DNA from: CAJQND01 sp051010055
GTDB lineage: Bacteria > Pseudomonadota > Alphaproteobacteria > Rhizobiales > CAJQND01
Direction: 5' to 3'
DNA: 7,691 bases
Assembly: GCA_051010055.1 (NCBI GenBank)
Contig: JBPCVY010000070.1
Location: 1 to 7,691, forward strand
This document shows positions 6,701-7,691 of the stretch, piece after piece. Both the position numbers and the translations under genes were made by a program. Under the pieces are notes generated by a model, which was given only the letters and a program-made list of their open reading frames with translations, was not told the origin of the DNA and searched no databases. The stretch's first letter is position 1, and each line of letters starts with the position of its first letter.

Positions 6701-6728
6701 GATACCGGCCATTTACGCCGGAAATGGG

Positions 6729-7691
6729 TCATTTCGAAGTTTTCTTTTTGTCCGTTCCTTGCGAGGCGCGGCGCGATGCCCAACCGGATATTTCCTTGTG
6801 GGCCGCACGGGTGAGCGCCAAAGCATCCTCGGGAACATCCCGGGTAATAACGCTGGATGAGCCGACATAGGCGCCCGCACCAATAGACACTGGCGCAACA
6901 AGTGATGAATTAGAGCCGATAAACGCATTTGCTCCAATATGGGTTTTCGACTTCTTGAAGCCATCATAGTTGCACGTGATGGTACCAGCGCCAATGTTGG
7001 CCATTTCGCCGACTGTGCTGTCGCCGACATAACTTAAGTGATTGGCTTTGGCTCCGGCGCCAAAATCTGTATTTTTCACCTCAACGAAATTGCCGATCTT
7101 TGCGCCCTGCCCGATTCTCGTTCCGGGGCGAAGGCGCGCATGTGGGCCAATTTCGGCGCCGTCTTCCAAAATGGTTCCTTCCAGATGGCAAAATGCCTTT
7201 ATGTGCACATTGTCACCCACCTCAACACCTTCGCCAAAGAAGACGTTGGGCTCCACCGTCACGTCACGACCGAGCTTGGTGTCGTGGCTGAAATATACGG
7301 TTTCAGGAATAATAAGGGTTGCGCCACCTGCAAGAGCTTCCTTGCGCAGGCGTTGTTGAATTACCGCTTCGGCGGCGGCAAGCTGTTCACGGCTGTTCAC
7401 ACCCAGCACTTCTGATTCGTCGCATTCCACAACCAGTACGGGCCGACCCGAATCATGCGCAGTTTTGACCGTATCAGTGAGATAGTACTCACCCTTGGCG
7501 TTTTTATTGTCGAGAGAATCAATAAGCCCGGCCAGAAGCGCTCCGTCGAAAGCCATGACGCCAGAGTTGCAAAGGCGGATGGCCTTTTCTTCCTCGCTGG
7601 CGTCCGCTTCCTCGCGGATGGCCAAAAGCCCATTGTTAGGGTCCACCAAAAGCCGGCCATAGCCTGTGGGGTTTTGAGCATTGAACCCAAG
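6729..7691 (-). CDS. glmU: Bifunctional GlmU: UDP-GlcNAc pyrophosphorylase / glucosamine-1-phosphate acetyltransferase (5' end outside window)
   Basis: GlmU is cytoplasmic; it acetylates glucosamine-1-phosphate with acetyl-CoA and then couples the product to UTP, giving UDP-GlcNAc. About 320 C-terminal residues are present; the frame is open to the right edge. Compared with the usual 450-460 residues, about 130 are missing, including the N-terminal nucleotide-binding G-rich loop. The TTG at 7649 is internal, not a start. Numbering from the edge, the uridylyltransferase remainder shows NPTGYGR at 7-13, NSGVMAFDG near 42-50 and EYYLTD near 69-74. The left-handed beta-helix acetyltransferase domain runs from about 130, with ARLRPG at 185-190, EVKN at 204-207, NHLSYVGD at 217-224 and GAGTITCNYDG at 234-244, covering the known acetyl-transfer residues. 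The tail is Lys-rich. It is the upstream gene of a glmU-glmS operon whose promoter lies beyond the window. Confidence 0.96.
   Translation of the reverse strand, partial: LGFNAQNPTGYGRLLVDPNNGLLAIREEADASEEEKAIRLCNSGVMAFDGALLAGLIDSLDNKNAKGEYYLTDTVKTAHDSGRPVLVVECDESEVLGVNSREQLAAAEAVIQQRLRKEALAGGATLIIPETVYFSHDTKLGRDVTVEPNVFFGEGVEVGDNVHIKAFCHLEGTILEDGAEIGPHARLRPGTRIGQGAKIGNFVEVKNTDFGAGAKANHLSYVGDSTVGEMANIGAGTITCNYDGFKKSKTHIGANAFIGSNSSLVAPVSIGAGAYVGSSSVITRDVPEDALALTRAAHKEISGWASRRASQGTDKKKTSK

Noticed and set aside
6689..6728. Possible glmS ribozyme or other glucosamine-6-phosphate sensor before glmS.
   Set aside because: The gap to glmU is only 40 bases, far too short for the ribozyme, and that element is known mainly from Gram-positive bacteria. 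Only a ribosome site is visible.
1..7691. Mobile elements, CRISPR arrays, tRNA or rRNA genes, toxin-antitoxin or defence genes.
   Set aside because: No transposase, integrase, repeat-spacer pattern, cloverleaf or defence-type domain was seen on either strand; nearly all sequence is accounted for by six housekeeping or family-assigned genes.

Overview
The window looks like a conserved housekeeping stretch of an alphaproteobacterial chromosome, most likely from the order Hyphomicrobiales (Rhizobiales) or a close relative. The basis is the protein character of GlmS, GlmU and RecG, the moderate to high GC content with long intact reading frames, and the clustering of glmU, glmS, a DUF502 gene and recG, which I recall as a recurrent arrangement in that order. 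There are no insertion sequences, prophage genes, CRISPR arrays, tRNA or rRNA genes, and no sign of recent transfer.

Layout, left to right. (1) recG, plus strand, missing only its first codons at the left edge, ends at 2033. (2) A DUF502 (COV1-like) membrane protein gene, minus strand, 2043-2786, faces recG tail to tail with 9 bases between stop codons and a stem-loop over both. (3) A 179-base AT-rich divergent intergenic region holds a candidate promoter and an inverted repeat. (4) A ybaN/DUF454 membrane protein gene, plus strand, 2966-3334. (5) A gene for an exported protein with an N-terminal TPR array and a C-terminal SPOR peptidoglycan-binding domain, minus strand, 3343-4770. It meets ybaN tail to tail, 8 bases apart. 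(6) A roughly 100-base gap carrying a CtrA-like site and a hairpin that abuts the start codon of the TPR-SPOR gene. (7) glmS, minus strand, true start at 6688. (8) glmU, minus strand, running off the right edge; about the last 320 residues are present.

How the genes work together. GlmS makes glucosamine-6-phosphate and GlmU makes UDP-N-acetylglucosamine, so the glmU-glmS pair supplies the entry steps of peptidoglycan and lipopolysaccharide synthesis. The TPR-SPOR protein lies next downstream in the same direction and probably acts on or near peptidoglycan in the periplasm, which gives the right half a cell-envelope theme. DUF502 and YbaN are small inner-membrane proteins of unknown function transcribed away from each other. 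RecG (replication-fork and recombination repair) is functionally unrelated to the rest.

I see no novel multi-gene system. The points worth a second look are small: non-coding structures at gene junctions, the domain layout and setting of the TPR-SPOR gene, and its CtrA-like upstream site.
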